From JAFGAS01 sp963809875 (GTDB taxonomy: Bacteria; Desulfobacterota; Zymogenia; Zymogenales; Zymogenaceae): a DNA stretch of 64,000 bases. A program made the translations under genes and the position numbers. The stretch spans positions 62,001-126,000 of the forward strand of contig CAWELC010000009.1 of NCBI GenBank assembly GCA_963809875.1, written 5' to 3'. This document shows, one piece after another, positions 36,718 to 46,481 of the stretch. The notes beneath the pieces were generated by a model that was not told where the DNA came from, searched no databases, and worked only from the letters and a program-made list of their open reading frames with translations. The number at the start of each line of letters is the position of its first letter. The stretch's first letter is position 1.

Positions 36718-39489
36718 ATGGATGAAATCACCCGACTGAGAAAAGAAAACGAGACCCTGAAAAAAAGAATAGAGGACCTCACCCGCGAGCTCGGAGTCTA
36801 TGGCTCCTTCGAGTCCGTAGCCGCTATTGCCCAGGCGGTCGAAAGCTCGCTCAGCGGCATCGCCATTACCGACAACCGGTGGCAAATTCGCTACGCCAAT
36901 CCCTCAATGATCGCGCTGTGGGGCTACCGGTCGATCGACGAAGTGACCCAGACTCCCGCCACGTCGCATTTCTCCGACCTGGATCCCGAGACTGTCAGGA
37001 CAATCAGAAAGGGAATCGTTACGCGCGGGGTATGGCGGGGAGAGCTCACCGGAAAAAGAAAAGACAACAGTACCTTCCCCGTCCTGATGGCCGGCTCGCG
37101 CCTTGTCGACGACGCCGGCTCTCTTGCCGGTGCGGTCATTTCGTGCATCGACATGACCGACTACCGAGTGGCCATATCCGCCCTGTCGGAATCGGAGGCA
37201 CGCTACCGGACGACACTGGATCATCTCGGCGATTCAATATACCTCGTGAATCGAGATCTCGAGCTTGTATATGCCAACGAACGCATCAATAATTTCGCAC
37301 GCATACTCGGGGTGGACTTCCGCAAGCACATCGGCAGGAAGATCTCGGAGTTGAATATAGAGCTCGGTTACGATCCCGAAGAGGAATTTCGCCGGGTGAT
37401 CGAAACCGGCAAACCCCTCGTGACCGAAGGAATCATATATCTCGGCACCGTCAAGCAGTTCATGGAGAAACGAAGAATCCCCATCATAAGTGACGGAGCA
37501 GTGACCCACATCGTCACGGTGTTCCATAACGTTACCGACCAGAAGACCGGTGAAGAAAAACTAAGGCAGTCCGAGGAAAAATATCGCGTCATCGCCGACA
37601 GCGTTCCCGTGGGTATATTTATCCACGTCGGGGGGACCATCACATTCGCGGGCAAAGAGGGGGCCCGCATGCTGGGCTATACGAACGACGAGCTGGTCGG
37701 CGCGAACGTCATGGATCTGATACACGAGGACGATCGAGCTCTCGTCGTCGACCGCGCCCGGAGGAGGGCCCTTGGGGAGGATGTGCCGAGCGGCTACGAG
37801 GTCAAGATAATCAAAAAGAACGGCGGTATCCTCCCAATCCTGATCTACGGCAACAGTGTCGATTATCTTGGTCAAAACGCGATCCAGGGCGTCTTCATCG
37901 ATATCTCCAAGCGCAAGGAAACCGAGCGGGAGCTGGAAGAAATCCTCGAAAGGCTCAGCCAATCCGAAGAGCGATACCGTCTCCTTGTTGAGAGCAGTAA
38001 CGACGGCATCGTGGTCATCAGGGGCGCCAAGATCACCTTCTTTAATCATCGGGTGCTGGAGATGCTCGGTTACGAGGAGCACGAGCTGAGGGACCGCCCC
38101 TTTGTTGATGCTATATATCCGGAGGATCGTGGGCTCGTGACGGCAAACTATCTCAAACGAATCGACGGCGAGGGCCCGCCAAGTCGGTATGAGTTTCGTG
38201 TCGTTACGAAGAGCGGGGAGCTGCTCTTTGTCGAGATCAACGTCGTGCTCACCCAGTGGGAGGGGGATAAGGCGTCTCTCTGCTTCATCCGGGACATTAC
38301 CGACCGTAAGAAGGCCGAAGAGGAGCGGACGCTGCTTTCCGATCAGCTGTTGTCGGCCCAGAAGATGGAGGCCATCGGCACGCTGGCCGGGGGTATGGCC
38401 CACAACTTCAACAATATCCTGGTGGGGATAATGGGCTACTCGGAGCATCTCCTCCTCAAGAGAGACAAGAACGACCCCGACTATAAGGCGCTCAAGACCA
38501 TCCATGAGGGGAGCGTCAAGGCCTCCGACCTGACCCGCCAGCTCCTCAATATCGCCCGGGGGGGAGAGTTTAAACGGGTGCGTCTTTCTCTCAACGACGT
38601 CATCGGCAGGGTTCTGCCGCTCATCTCGGGCACCTTCAACAAATCGATAGAGATCAATACCGTGCTCGATCCCAACCCGATGGTCATGGAAGGTGACGTC
38701 GGCCAGCTCGAGCAGAGCCTCCTCAATATTTGCATCAACGCCCGGGACTCCATGCCCGACGGCGGAAAGCTCATTATCGAAACCGACAGTTGCCGGGTCG
38801 ACGAGGATTTCGTAAAGCAGCACCTCGGCTCAAAAGCCGGCAGCTACGTGGTGCTCTCGGTAACCGACACCGGCATCGGGATGCCGCCCCACATCAAGGA
38901 TCATATCTTCGAGCCCTTTTTCACCACAAAGAAACACGCGGGGGGGACCGGCATGGGGCTTGCCACCGTATGGGGGATCGTCAAGAACCACCGGGGGATC
39001 GTCTCCGTCTATTCCGAGCCGGGCACAGGGACTACGTTCCGGCTCTATTTTCCGGCGATTCCCCAGAAAGCCACCCACGAGGATATCGAAAAGGAAGAGA
39101 TCATGCCCGGCAAGGGCGAGACGCTGCTGTTGGTCGACGATGAGCCGATCATCCGGGAGATGTGGGGAGAGATCCTCGATGAAGTCGGATATCGGGTGCT
39201 GTGTGCCGCGGACGGAGACGAGGCGCTCTCGGTGCTGGAAGAGTGCAGCGGCAAGGCGGATCTCGTGATCCTCGATCTGGTCATGCCTCATATGGGCGGG
39301 AAAGAGACCTTCATACGGATAAAGGAGCGCTACCCCGATATGATGGTGCTGGTATCATCAGGATACAGCGAGAACGGGGAGGTGCGCGAGATGATCGAGG
39401 GTGGGGCCGACGGCTTTATCCAGAAACCGTATCAGATTCGAATGGTCACGGCAAAGATCAGGGAGATGCTGGAGGGAAGGAGGAAGTGA
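36718..39489 (+). CDS. Soluble PAS hybrid histidine kinase with C-terminal receiver
   Basis: A 923-residue protein. A short N-terminal coiled coil (ITRLRKENETLKKRIEDL) is followed by four PAS domains (about 30-145, 155-280, 285-400, 415-530), HisKA with His562 in AGGMAHNFNNILVGIMG, HATPase with GGTGMGLATVWGIVKNHRG, and a receiver with Asp853 in LVILDLVMPHMGG. There is no membrane span, so the signal is cytoplasmic. Phosphate should pass from His562 to Asp853 and then to an external phosphotransfer partner, which is not encoded nearby. ATG 36718 has a weak AGAGATCG site. The gene stands alone. Confidence 0.93.
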   Translation: MDEITRLRKENETLKKRIEDLTRELGVYGSFESVAAIAQAVESSLSGIAITDNRWQIRYANPSMIALWGYRSIDEVTQTPATSHFSDLDPETVRTIRKGIVTRGVWRGELTGKRKDNSTFPVLMAGSRLVDDAGSLAGAVISCIDMTDYRVAISALSESEARYRTTLDHLGDSIYLVNRDLELVYANERINNFARILGVDFRKHIGRKISELNIELGYDPEEEFRRVIETGKPLVTEGIIYLGTVKQFMEKRRIPIISDGAVTHIVTVFHNVTDQKTGEEKLRQSEEKYRVIADSVPVGIFIHVGGTITFAGKEGARMLGYTNDELVGANVMDLIHEDDRALVVDRARRRALGEDVPSGYEVKIIKKNGGILPILIYGNSVDYLGQNAIQGVFIDISKRKETERELEEILERLSQSEERYRLLVESSNDGIVVIRGAKITFFNHRVLEMLGYEEHELRDRPFVDAIYPEDRGLVTANYLKRIDGEGPPSRYEFRVVTKSGELLFVEINVVLTQWEGDKASLCFIRDITDRKKAEEERTLLSDQLLSAQKMEAIGTLAGGMAHNFNNILVGIMGYSEHLLLKRDKNDPDYKALKTIHEGSVKASDLTRQLLNIARGGEFKRVRLSLNDVIGRVLPLISGTFNKSIEINTVLDPNPMVMEGDVGQLEQSLLNICINARDSMPDGGKLIIETDSCRVDEDFVKQHLGSKAGSYVVLSVTDTGIGMPPHIKDHIFEPFFTTKKHAGGTGMGLATVWGIVKNHRGIVSVYSEPGTGTTFRLYFPAIPQKATHEDIEKEEIMPGKGETLLLVDDEPIIREMWGEILDEVGYRVLCAADGDEALSVLEECSGKADLVILDLVMPHMGGKETFIRIKERYPDMMVLVSSGYSENGEVREMIEGGADGFIQKPYQIRMVTAKIREMLEGRRK

Positions 39490-39878
39490 CAGGCATAGGA
39501 ACTCCTGTTTGCGCCACCAGAGATTATCGTCTGACTTTTACACACCGCATGTAAGACATTCTTTTCCCCCCCCGATAACATCCATCAGACTGGTCCGCTG
39601 AACGGACCGCCTACTTATTGAGCACGCTACCCTCTCCCGGCGCCCAGCTTCCGGCCGCCGCAAAATAGGACCCTCACCAGCAACCCGACGGCACTAAAAT
39701 CAGTTCCAGAATTCTTGTGCGCCCTCCAGGCATTTTGAAGCATCTAAACTATAGGCGTGAGACGAGACCGGGGTGGACCGTGAATACACCCGGTAGCGTA
39801 TGCGTTGGATCATTCGATAGACTGTCTAACGTAGCGAAATGAAAGAATAAGAAAAACGAAATAGAAAGGAGAGTTAAA
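39490..39878. other. Intergenic region before the AHSA1 gene
   Basis: A 389-base stretch with no convincing reading frame, RNA or repeat. The final 40 bases are A-rich and end in AAAGGAGAG, the ribosome-binding site of the next gene. Confidence 0.6.
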
Positions 39879-40934
39879 ATGGAAAAGGAACTTAAAGATA
39901 TAGCCGGAAAAGAGTTAACCATTACACGGGTTTTCGATGCACCGCGCGAGATGGTGTGGAAGGCGTGGACCCAACCCGAATACATGAAACGCTGGTGGGG
40001 ACCGAAGGATTTCACCGCTCCCGCGGTCAACATCGATCTCCGCGTGGGCGGCAGGTACGTCTACTGCATGCGCGGGGCGGGACCCGACGGGCAAGTGAGG
40101 GATTACTGGGGCACCGGTACCTACCGGGAGATAGTCCCGATGGAAAGGATCGTGAGCACCGACTCGTTCGCTGACGCGGATGGAAACATCGTTCCAGCCG
40201 CCCACTATGGGATGAGCGGCGATTTTCCGCTGGAGCTGCTGGTGACGGTGACGTTTGAAGAAGAAGCGGGCAAGACACGGATGACGCTCGCGCACGTCGG
40301 CATCCCCGAAGGCGAGATGATGGAGATGACGAAGACGGGTTGGAGCGAATCGTTCGACAAGCTCGAAGAGAGCCTCAAGACGACGAGAGAGAAAGAACCC
40401 GAAGAGAAGACCACGATCATAGCCGAGCCGGGAAAGCCCGAAATCCTGGCGACGCGCGTCTTCGATGCTCCGCGAGAGCTCGTGTTCAAGGTATCCATGG
40501 ACCCGAAGCTCATACCGCAGTGGTGGGGACCCCGATACCTGACGACCATCGTTGAGAAGATGGACGTGCGGCCGGGCGGAAAGTGGCGCTTCATCCAGCG
40601 CGACCCGGCAGGCAACGAGTACGCGTTCAACGGCGAGTACCGCGAGGTAACGCCGCCCGAGCGGGTCGTCCAGACGTTTGAGTTCGAGGGCATGCCGGGC
40701 CACATCTCGGTCGAAACGGCCGAGTACGAGGAGTATGACGGCAAGACCAGGCTGAACGAAAGGGTGGTCTTTGAGTCGGTCGAGGATCGCGATGGGATGC
40801 TCGCTTCGGGAGGCGAATCGGGCTGGATCGAAAGCCACGACCGCCTCGAGGAGCTGTTGAAGAAGGAGAAATCGGCAAGGCCCAGGATGAAGAAGGTGGC
40901 GGCGCCCAGAAAGCGGGCAAGCCGCGCGCGATAA
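39879..40934 (+). CDS. Tandem SRPBCC/AHSA1-domain protein
   Basis: A 351-residue fusion of two AHSA1-type START-like domains. Domain 1 (about 10-165) begins ITRVFDAPREMVWKAWTQPE and has RWWGPKDF; domain 2 (about 188-325) begins LATRVFDAPRELVFKVSMDP and has QWWGPRYL. Each has the late helix (GWSESFDKLEESL and GWIESHDRLEELL). A basic tail of about 25 residues (KKVAAPRKRASRAR at its end) follows. The domain binds hydrophobic ligands or, in Aha1, Hsp90. Most bacterial members have one domain, so the duplication is unusual. The serine hydrolase gene follows after 47 bases. Confidence 0.9.
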   Translation: MEKELKDIAGKELTITRVFDAPREMVWKAWTQPEYMKRWWGPKDFTAPAVNIDLRVGGRYVYCMRGAGPDGQVRDYWGTGTYREIVPMERIVSTDSFADADGNIVPAAHYGMSGDFPLELLVTVTFEEEAGKTRMTLAHVGIPEGEMMEMTKTGWSESFDKLEESLKTTREKEPEEKTTIIAEPGKPEILATRVFDAPRELVFKVSMDPKLIPQWWGPRYLTTIVEKMDVRPGGKWRFIQRDPAGNEYAFNGEYREVTPPERVVQTFEFEGMPGHISVETAEYEEYDGKTRLNERVVFESVEDRDGMLASGGESGWIESHDRLEELLKKEKSARPRMKKVAAPRKRASRAR

Positions 40935-40981
40935 CCTAAGACCGGAGATGTTCCGTCCGAGACGAGAAGGAGGGACTGACG

Positions 40982-42192
40982 ATGAAAATGGGAAGTTTAT
41001 CTCAGTCACGACTGGGCCGTATGCACGACGTCATGGCGGGCTTTGTCAGGCGGGGCGAGGTGCCCGGCATCGTTACGCTGGTCAGCCGGCACGGCCAACT
41101 GCATATCGACGCGATCGGGGCAAAAGCACTCGACGGCAAGGGGCCCGTCCAACGGGACACGATCTTTCGCATCTCTTCGATGACAAAGCCCCTGATCGCC
41201 GCGGCGACAATGATCCTCGTGGAGGAGGGGAGGCTGCGGCTCGACGAGCCGGTTGACCGGCTGCTGCCGGAGCTTTCCGACCGCAGGGTGCTCAGGAGGA
41301 TCGACGGCGCGCTGGAGGACACCGTGGCCGCGAAACGTCCTATCACCGTGCGCGATCTGCTCACCTTCCGCATGGGCACCGGCATTATCATGGCCCCGCC
41401 GGGCACGTACCCGATCCAGCGGGCCATGGATGAGCTGGAGCTCGGCCAGGGGATGCCGAGGCCTCTCGTGCCTCCCGCGCCCGACGAGTGGATCCGCCGG
41501 TTGGGCACGCTGCCGCTGATGTACCAGCCGGGCGAGAGGTGGATATACAACACGGGGTCGGACGTCCTGGGCGTCCTGATCGCGCGGGCATCGGGCGTGC
41601 CGCTCGATGAATTCCTCCGCGAGCGCCTCTTCGAGCCGCTCGGCATGAAGGATACCGATTTCTTCGTGCCGCCTGACAGGATCGACCGGCTGGCGACCAG
41701 CTATCTGACCGATCCCGAGACCGAGGCACTCGTGCTCTACGACGAGGCCCGGGGTGGACAATGGAGCCGGCCGCCGGCATTCCCTTCGGGGGTGGGGGGC
41801 TCGTCTCCACCGTCGACGATTTCCTGGCCTTCGGGCTGATGATGCTCAATAAGGGAAGACACGGCCGGCGGCGAATCTTGTCGCCGTTCTCGATCGAGGC
41901 CATGACGGCCGACCACCTCACGCCGGAGCAGAAGACGGCCTCCGACTTCGCGCCGGATTTCTGGCAAGGCCACGGGTGGGGGCTCGGCGTGTCCGTCCTG
42001 ACGGCACGGGACCGGGAAGGCCGCAACCCCGGGAGCTACGGCTGGGACGGCGGCCTGGGCACCTCATGGTATTCAGACCCGAAAGAGGGCATGATCGGGA
42101 TTCTCATGACGCAACGCGCGTGGACCTCACCCATTCCTCCGAAGGTCTGTCGGGATTTCTGGAGGCTGGCCTACCGGGCGATCGAGGAGTGA
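40982..42192 (+). CDS. Serine hydrolase (class C beta-lactamase/EstB family), frameshifted
   Basis: ATG 40982 behind AAGGAGGGACTG. The nucleophile motif is Ser66-Met-Thr-Lys69 in RISSMTKPLI, and a tyrosine motif lies in RWIYNTGSDVLG. The frame breaks at CCTTCGGGGGTGGGGGG near 41790; adding one G restores PSGGGGLVSTVDDFLAFG, and the rest ends at 42192 with GSYGWDGGLGTSWY near the place of the third motif. Joined, it is about 403 residues, the normal size. Members hydrolyse esters, beta-lactams or D-amino-acid peptides. There is no signal peptide, so a cytoplasmic esterase or peptidase is more likely than a resistance enzyme. Confidence 0.85.
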
Positions 42193-42267
42193 TAGAGGCG
42201 CGAGGCGCGGCGATTCCGACAAATAATAGTCTCGTATACTGCGTGAGGGTGCGAGGAGGCGTCTTGA

Positions 42268-44002
42268 CTATCTCCCCTTCCTCATCACCTTTCCCGCCAT
42301 CACCCCCTTCTGATAGCCCTCGGGCGTGACGACCTCCCTGCCGTTGATGAATACGCGCTCGATGCCCGTCGGCGTCCGGGCGGGCTCGTAAAAGCTTGCC
42401 GTGCTGCTGAGCTTCTCCCAGTCCATGACCAGGATATCGGCAGCATACCCTTCCTTTATCTCCCCCCGGTTTTTGATGCCGAGCTGGCGTGCGGGGAGGC
42501 TGGTGCATTTTCTGACCGCCTCGGGCAGCGCGATCCGCTTCTGGTCCCGGCAGCAGCGCGAGAGGTATCGGGGGTAGGCGTCGTAAAAGAGGTGGGAGGG
42601 CCTGCCCATCCCCAGGAGGATCGTGTCGGTGGTTACCGATGAATGCGGATGAAACCAGGCGTAGTACATCGACCGGGCCACGAAGGGGTCATCGGGAACC
42701 GTCGGGGTATGGAAGACGAGGACCTTGCCCTGCTCCTCGATAAGGAGATCGGCCATCGCGTCAAAGGCGTGCTTTCCCGTGTCCTTTCCGATCTCGGGAA
42801 ACGACCTCCCCTCCAGTCCCCGGTTCTTCCGGGAGGCCACGCTCATCACCCTCAAGCCGCCCCACCCGGTCATCTTGAGGTAGTTCATCGACCACCCGGC
42901 CGCATCCCGGTGGGGCCAGTCGGGTTCTCCTTTTTCGATGTCGTGCCTGACCCTTTTCCTCGTCGCCGGCTCGGACAATCGTTGGAGCGCCCGGCGCCTC
43001 CCCTCATCCAGCAGCCACGGCGGAAAGAATGCTAAGAGCTCCGTGAAGCCCTGGGACGTGGGAACGATGTCCAGCCCGACCCGAAGGCCGGCGGCGATCG
43101 CGCGATCGATGGGCGAAAACTGTCCCTTGAGCCCGACCTCGATGGGGATGGGCAGGCCGACACGATTGTATAGGAACGATCCGCCCCGGACCAGCCCCCT
43201 CACCACGGGGGTCAGCAGCTTCGAATAAGGCTGCCAGTATATATGGGATATCTGAACGTGGATGTCGTTGGTCTTTCCCACCGTCAGGACTTCGTCCAGG
43301 GCCTGGGGCAGCGTATGGCTGTAGCTTCTGAGGTGGGAGGTGAAGACCGCGTCGTATTTCTTGAGTACCGACCCCAGCGAAACCAGCTCCTCGGTGTCGG
43401 ACTGGGAGCCCGGGAAATACTGGAGGCCGGTGGACATCCCGAATGCCCCCTCCTCGAGGGTTTGTTCCAGGAAGCGTTTCATGACCGACAGCTCGTCTGC
43501 CGTGACGAGCCTGCGCGCCGAACCCGCCGCGGCAAGCCGGAGGATCCCGTGCGGGGCGAGCAGCCCCATATTGAGGGTGATACCCCGCTTTTCCATCTTG
43601 CCCAGGAAATCGCCTATTCCATCCCAGCGGATACGGTCTTCCATCGGCCGCATGGTGAAGGCCTCCTGATACTCCAGGATATCGGTTCGGTGCAGGTCGG
43701 TCACCGGGGACGACCCGATCCCGCAGTTTCCCCCGATAAACGTCGTGATCCCCTGCATGACCAGCGGCCGAAGGATCTCTTCATGGTCCGCCAGGTGAAT
43801 GCTCAGGTCGGCATGGGAATGAATATCGATGAAGCCGGGAGTCACGACCTTTGCCCTTCGCATCGATGACCCGCTCTCCCGCCGAGGCGGGCAGGTCGCC
43901 GAGAGCGGCGATCACGCCCTTTTCTATTCCGATATCTATTTGCCTCGGCATGCCCCCGCTGCCGTCTACTACCGTTGCCCCGCGGATTACCGTGTCCAAC
44001 AT
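42268..44002 (-). CDS. N-acyl-D-amino-acid deacylase (D-aminoacylase family), frameshifted
   Basis: ATG 44002 with AGAGGACACA upstream gives MLDTVIRGATVVDGSGG, the usual amidohydrolase beginning. Near 43855 the frame shifts: one G fewer in AAAGGTCG joins VIDAKGK to VVTPGFIDIHSHADLS, which carries the metal-binding HxH. The remainder is complete to the stop at 42268 and ends VFINGREVVTPEGYQKGVMAGKVMR. Joined, it is about 577 residues. The enzyme removes acyl groups from N-acyl-D-amino acids or related amides. Its tail-to-tail neighbour is a serine hydrolase that may also act on D-amino-acid compounds. Confidence 0.85.
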
Positions 44003-44023
44003 TGTGTGTCCTCTTTTTTATCC

Positions 44024-44051
44024 TTGCCTATTGTACACAAGAAACTATAAT
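44024..44051 (+). promoter_or_regulatory. Putative sigma-70 promoter for the BrkB/YihY gene
   Basis: TTGCCT at 44024-44029 and perfect TATAAT at 44046-44051, spacer 16, in the 88-base divergent gap. The start codon is 40 bases downstream behind AAAGGAAG. Confidence 0.55.
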
Positions 44052-44090
44052 AAGTATACTAAGAGCTGATCCTCGACGTAAAGGAAGAAT

Positions 44091-45491
44091 ATGAAAAAGT
44101 CGGTTCTGGCGACGATCGGCAAGCGTCTGACGCGCTTCCTGACGATGACCGTATCCACCTCGGGGAAAAAAGAGATCACGGTCGGTAACCTCATCGAGCG
44201 CGAGGCCAAGACCATCAGCCTCATCTACCAGACGCTCAGGGAGCGCGGGGTGTTGGTGCGGGTATCCGCGCTGACATACACGACGCTCGTCTCCCTCGTC
44301 CCGATGCTGGCCTTCGTCTTCTCGCTCCTGACCGCATTCAAGGTGAGTCAGGACGTCAAGAAATACCTCCTGATGAACCTGACGCTCGGCCGGAGCGACC
44401 TGGCGGACGCGCTCCTGTCTTCCATGGAGCACACCAATTTTGCCACCCTCGGGCTCATCGGGCTTTTTGTCACTTTTTGGGCATTTGTCATCACCCTGGG
44501 CTCGCTGGAGACCACCATCAACGACATCTGGGGCATCCGTGACCGTCGGCCGCTGGTCTTTCGGATGTCGTACTATACCACGATCACCTTCCTTTTTCCG
44601 ATCCTGATTATGGGTTCCATCGGTATTACGACGGCCCTTGAGAGCACGGTCATCCTCAAGGAGCTTTCCCGGCTTTCCTGGTTCACCGAGTTCTTCCGTG
44701 TGTTCATGCGGTTTCTGCCGTACCTCGTGGTCTGGGTCTTGTTCGCCTTTATGTACAAGGTGATCCCCAACACCGCGGTCCGCTTTTCGTCGGCCGTCTT
44801 CGGCGCCCTGGTGGGCGGGACCCTCTGGCAGCTGGCGCTCTATCTCTACGCGAAGTTTCAGGTGGGCCTTTCCAACTACAACCTCATCTATTCGAGTTTT
44901 GCCTCGATCCCGTTTTTCATGTTCTGGCTCTTCGTCAGCTGGTTGATGGTGATCCTGGGCGCGGTCACCGCCTACGTCCACCAGAACTACCGCCGCTTTA
45001 GCATGGATGCGGCGGCCTCGCGGGTCAGTTTTTCCTTTTCCGAGCGGCTGGCGCTGCGGGTCTTTATGGCCATAAGCTCCAATTTCTTTGAAGGGAGACG
45101 GCCGATCTCCGTCGACGAGATCTCCGAGCTCCTGGATATCCCCGTTCACCTGGTTAATAACGTGATTTTCATCCTCAGGGAGGAGGAGTTCATTATAGCG
45201 GTGGGCGAAGACGAGGGGAGGTACCTCCCGGCCAGGGACCTCGGCAAGATCGGTCTGATCGATTTTCTCACCGGGTTGCGGGAACACGGGGAGAATCCGG
45301 ACGAAGAAATATCGGAGCAGGAGAGGCCGTTTCTTGACGAGACGATCGAGCGCATTCTGCGGAGCGCGGTGTCCGACTATGGCTCGATCACGTTTGCCGG
45401 GCTGTGCAAGAAGCACGCTTCCGACTATATGAGAGGACCCGACAACAGTGTCCGGCCGGGACAAAAGGAAAATGACCGCAAAGCTCGGTGA
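44091..45491 (+). CDS. YihY/BrkB family inner-membrane protein with C-terminal winged-helix-like extension
   Basis: A 466-residue protein. The BrkB core (about 45-320) has six membrane spans with typical segments VRVSALTYTTLVSLVPMLAF, FWAFVITLGSLETTINDIW, KVIPNTAVRF and GGTLWQLALYLYAKF. The region after 330 is soluble and includes RPISVDEISELLDIPVHLVNNVIFIL, which looks like a winged helix-turn-helix found in some longer members of the family. Older annotation as ribonuclease BN is not supported for this family. Its role is unknown, possibly envelope transport. A small reading frame overlaps its end by 20 bases. Confidence 0.92.
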   Translation: MKKSVLATIGKRLTRFLTMTVSTSGKKEITVGNLIEREAKTISLIYQTLRERGVLVRVSALTYTTLVSLVPMLAFVFSLLTAFKVSQDVKKYLLMNLTLGRSDLADALLSSMEHTNFATLGLIGLFVTFWAFVITLGSLETTINDIWGIRDRRPLVFRMSYYTTITFLFPILIMGSIGITTALESTVILKELSRLSWFTEFFRVFMRFLPYLVVWVLFAFMYKVIPNTAVRFSSAVFGALVGGTLWQLALYLYAKFQVGLSNYNLIYSSFASIPFFMFWLFVSWLMVILGAVTAYVHQNYRRFSMDAAASRVSFSFSERLALRVFMAISSNFFEGRRPISVDEISELLDIPVHLVNNVIFILREEEFIIAVGEDEGRYLPARDLGKIGLIDFLTGLREHGENPDEEISEQERPFLDETIERILRSAVSDYGSITFAGLCKKHASDYMRGPDNSVRPGQKENDRKAR

Positions 45492-45684
45492 GGCCTCCAA
45501 AGCCCGGGGAAAGCGGGGTAAGGCCGACGAGAGGCATCCTGCGTCCGAGAAGCCCGTGCCGGCCGGTGACGAAGTGATCCGCGTCTGTCTGGGCGAGTTC
45601 GGAATCGAACAGGCACGGGAGTTTCGCGCCCTCTGGGAGGCCACCTGGTCGCAGGATGCCCGATCACGCCCCACCAAGAAGTAG
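45472..45684 (+). CDS. Small hypothetical protein overlapping the BrkB gene end
   Basis: A 70-residue frame from ATG 45472 behind AAAAGGAAA; a GTG at 45448 is an alternative start. The first half is basic and low in complexity (AKLGEASKARGKRGKADER); the second half looks structured (EVIRVCLGEFGIEQAREFRALWEATW). The overlap and ribosome-binding site suggest translation coupled to the membrane protein. I do not recognise it and it may not be a gene. Confidence 0.45.
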   Translation: MTAKLGEASKARGKRGKADERHPASEKPVPAGDEVIRVCLGEFGIEQAREFRALWEATWSQDARSRPTKK

Positions 45685-45773
45685 CACTGCTTCCTTGTCC
45701 CGGTTAGTCCCGGTCGCGCGAAAAGTCACAACAACGTCATCTTTCCCATTTTTTCCCTGGGGCCAAAAAAAAC

Positions 45774-45802
45774 TGGACACGGGCCATCACGTGTGATATA
45801 AA
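45774..45802 (+). promoter_or_regulatory. Putative extended -10 promoter for the deoxynucleoside kinase gene
   Basis: TGGACA at 45774-45779 and TATAAA at 45797-45802 with a 17-base spacer; the TG at 45794-45795 gives an extended -10. The start codon is 35 bases downstream. Confidence 0.5.
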
Positions 45803-45836
45803 AAGATGGGGCGTATCCCTGTAATAGTGACGGCGG

Positions 45837-46481
45837 ATGCAAAAAGCCAGATATATCGTACTGGAAGGCCCCATTGGTGTGGGGAAGACTTCGCTTGCTT
45901 CCCGGCTGGCCGAGGAATTCGAGGCCAGGACGCTCTTTGAGAATGTCGAAGAGAACCCGTTCTTGAAGGAATTCTATCACGACCGGAAAAAGAACGCGTT
46001 TAAGGCACAGCTCTATTTTCTCCTCTCCCGATACCAGCAGCAGGTCGATCTTGTCCAGACTGATCTCTTTCAGAAGACGGCCGTCGGTGACTACCTGTTT
46101 GCCAAGGATCGGATATTTGCCTACCTCAACCTCGACCGCGACGAACTCCACCTCTACGAGGAGCTGTACCGAATCCTGAGCCCCCGCATCCCCAAGCCGG
46201 ATCTCGTTATCTACCTTTCGGCGGATATCGAGACCCTTAAGAAGCGGATCCGGGGCAGGGCCAAGTCCTACGAGAGGAACCTGGACGCTTCGTACCTCTC
46301 GCGGGTGGTATCGGCCTACAACGATTTCTTTTTTCACTACGACGAGACGCCGCTTCTGGTAATCTCAACCACCAACATCGACTTCGTGACCAGAGACAGC
46401 GATTTTTTGCAGCTCGTCAAGGAGATAAAGGAATTCAAGACGGGAACCCAATACTTCGTACCGCTTGGATCCACTCCATGA
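45837..46481 (+). CDS. Deoxynucleoside kinase
   Basis: A 214-residue member of the dCK/dGK (dNK) family. P-loop GPIGVGKTS at 11-19, substrate-site Glu in VEENPFLKEFYHD, the DRS-like catalytic segment as AKDRIFAYLNL, and lid arginines in RIRGRAKSYER. It phosphorylates deoxynucleosides to monophosphates for dNTP salvage. The gene has its own promoter and a strong terminator after it, yet lies next to panBCD, an association also found in other deltaproteobacteria as far as I recall. Confidence 0.92.
   Translation: MQKARYIVLEGPIGVGKTSLASRLAEEFEARTLFENVEENPFLKEFYHDRKKNAFKAQLYFLLSRYQQQVDLVQTDLFQKTAVGDYLFAKDRIFAYLNLDRDELHLYEELYRILSPRIPKPDLVIYLSADIETLKKRIRGRAKSYERNLDASYLSRVVSAYNDFFFHYDETPLLVISTTNIDFVTRDSDFLQLVKEIKEFKTGTQYFVPLGSTP

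Noticed and set aside
40982..42192. Beta-lactam resistance gene
   Set aside because: The SxxK hydrolase lacks a signal peptide and typical class C motifs; an esterase or peptidase is more likely.
44091..45491. Ribonuclease BN (rbn) call
   Set aside because: That name was historically attached to YihY/BrkB proteins but belongs to a different enzyme; only the membrane family is supported.
44028..45677. 549-codon open frame on the minus strand opposite the BrkB gene
   Set aside because: The plus-strand product is a clear membrane protein; the minus product is very rich in charged residues without family traits.
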